In this document: in pieces, positions 30,936-31,085 of the stretch
Layout: each line of letters begins with the position of its first letter
Position numbering within the stretch: the first letter of the stretch is position 1
IMG/VR virus record: IMGVR_UViG_3300030104_001762
Location: 1 to 31,085 of that record
Direction: 5' to 3' (one strand)
DNA: 31,085 nt
From: a virus
Notes under the pieces: generated by a model
What the model saw: only the letters and a program-made list of their open reading frames with translations
The model's database searches: none
Told to the model about the DNA's origin: nothing
Position numbers and translations under genes: made by a program

Positions 30936-31085
30936 TATGTTATTACCTTTCCACTAAGTTTAGATTTAACAGTAAGTATATTACCGTTAATCTCTTGTAG
31001 TTTTTCATAAACTGTTGCAGCTAATACTGTATGGTCTTTAGCTTTGTTGTCTACTGGCTTGTCTAATAACTTGTTTATAGTTATA
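30935..31085 (-). CDS. Partial gene upstream of holin, N-terminus outside the window
   Basis: The frame is open from the right edge to a TAA at 30935-30937 that overlaps the holin start. The visible 49 residues read ...INKLLDKPVDNKAKDHTVLA followed by ATVYEKLQEINGNILTVKSK and LSGKVIT. They are basic and look like a C-terminal helix plus strand. Coupling to the holin suggests a lysis or late function; nothing more can be said from the fragment. Confidence 0.65.
   Translation of the reverse strand, partial: ITINKLLDKPVDNKAKDHTVLAATVYEKLQEINGNILTVKSKLSGKVIT

Overview
This AT-rich window is a large piece of a tailed double-stranded DNA phage genome (Caudoviricetes), probably an uncultured aquatic or marine phage. 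The evidence is a complete head-assembly block (terminase, portal, scaffold, SU10/DUF5309-like major capsid protein) next to a leftward-pointing virion-protein operon and a rightward-pointing block of small early-type genes. I see no bacterial housekeeping genes, rRNA, tRNA, integrase or transposase. The host is uncertain. A holin of the kind common in phages of Gram-positive bacteria hints at an actinobacterial or other monoderm host, but this is weak inference.

Layout. (1) 1-19484, minus strand: a tightly packed late operon. In transcription order it holds tiny zinc-finger and Lys/Arg-rich proteins, terminase large subunit, portal, two small proteins, a 2227-residue virion protein with an HELVH zincin motif, a protein with a peptidoglycan-binding-like segment, a lytic-transglycosylase-like protein, two more probable virion proteins, scaffold, major capsid protein, a small beta-rich protein and a virion protein cut by the left edge. 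Many neighbours are joined by TAATG stop/start overlaps, which implies translational coupling. (2) 19505-20270: a lone plus-strand zinc-type protein and a minus-strand PD-(D/E)xK-type nuclease. (3) 20271-21492: about 1.2 kb without a credible gene, between divergent transcription units. It holds C-runs, several hairpins and a promoter-like site followed by a closed stem. (4) 21493-24427, plus strand: small early genes, several zinc-ribbon-like, the first two closed by a strong intrinsic terminator. (5) 24428-24933: a 506-bp non-coding stretch that folds into a large tandem structured RNA. (6) 24934-28043: two unknown genes, then a MoxR/CobS-like AAA+ ATPase and a VWA-domain protein with overlapping reading frames, then a strong terminator. 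(7) 28192-30598: a small helix-turn-helix-like protein, a calcineurin-like metallophosphoesterase, a CxxC/membrane microprotein, a putative ssDNA-annealing protein with an SSB-like acidic tip, and a small protein. (8) 30645-31085, minus: putative holin and a partial gene, facing block 7 across a bidirectional hairpin terminator.

How the genes fit together (inference). The terminase, which carries its own zinc finger and helix-turn-helix, would package DNA through the portal into a scaffold/MCP head. The giant protein with the two wall-active neighbours looks like an ejected internal-protein set that breaches the cell wall during DNA entry. The AAA+/VWA pair is a chaperone-like remodelling module of unknown target. 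The most unusual element is the 24449-24920 RNA. It has two tandem 21-bp hairpins whose arms differ between copies by a pair-preserving swap (G-C against C-G) and a G.U against A-U change, plus a long imperfect hairpin, and its arms can re-pair in mutually exclusive ways.
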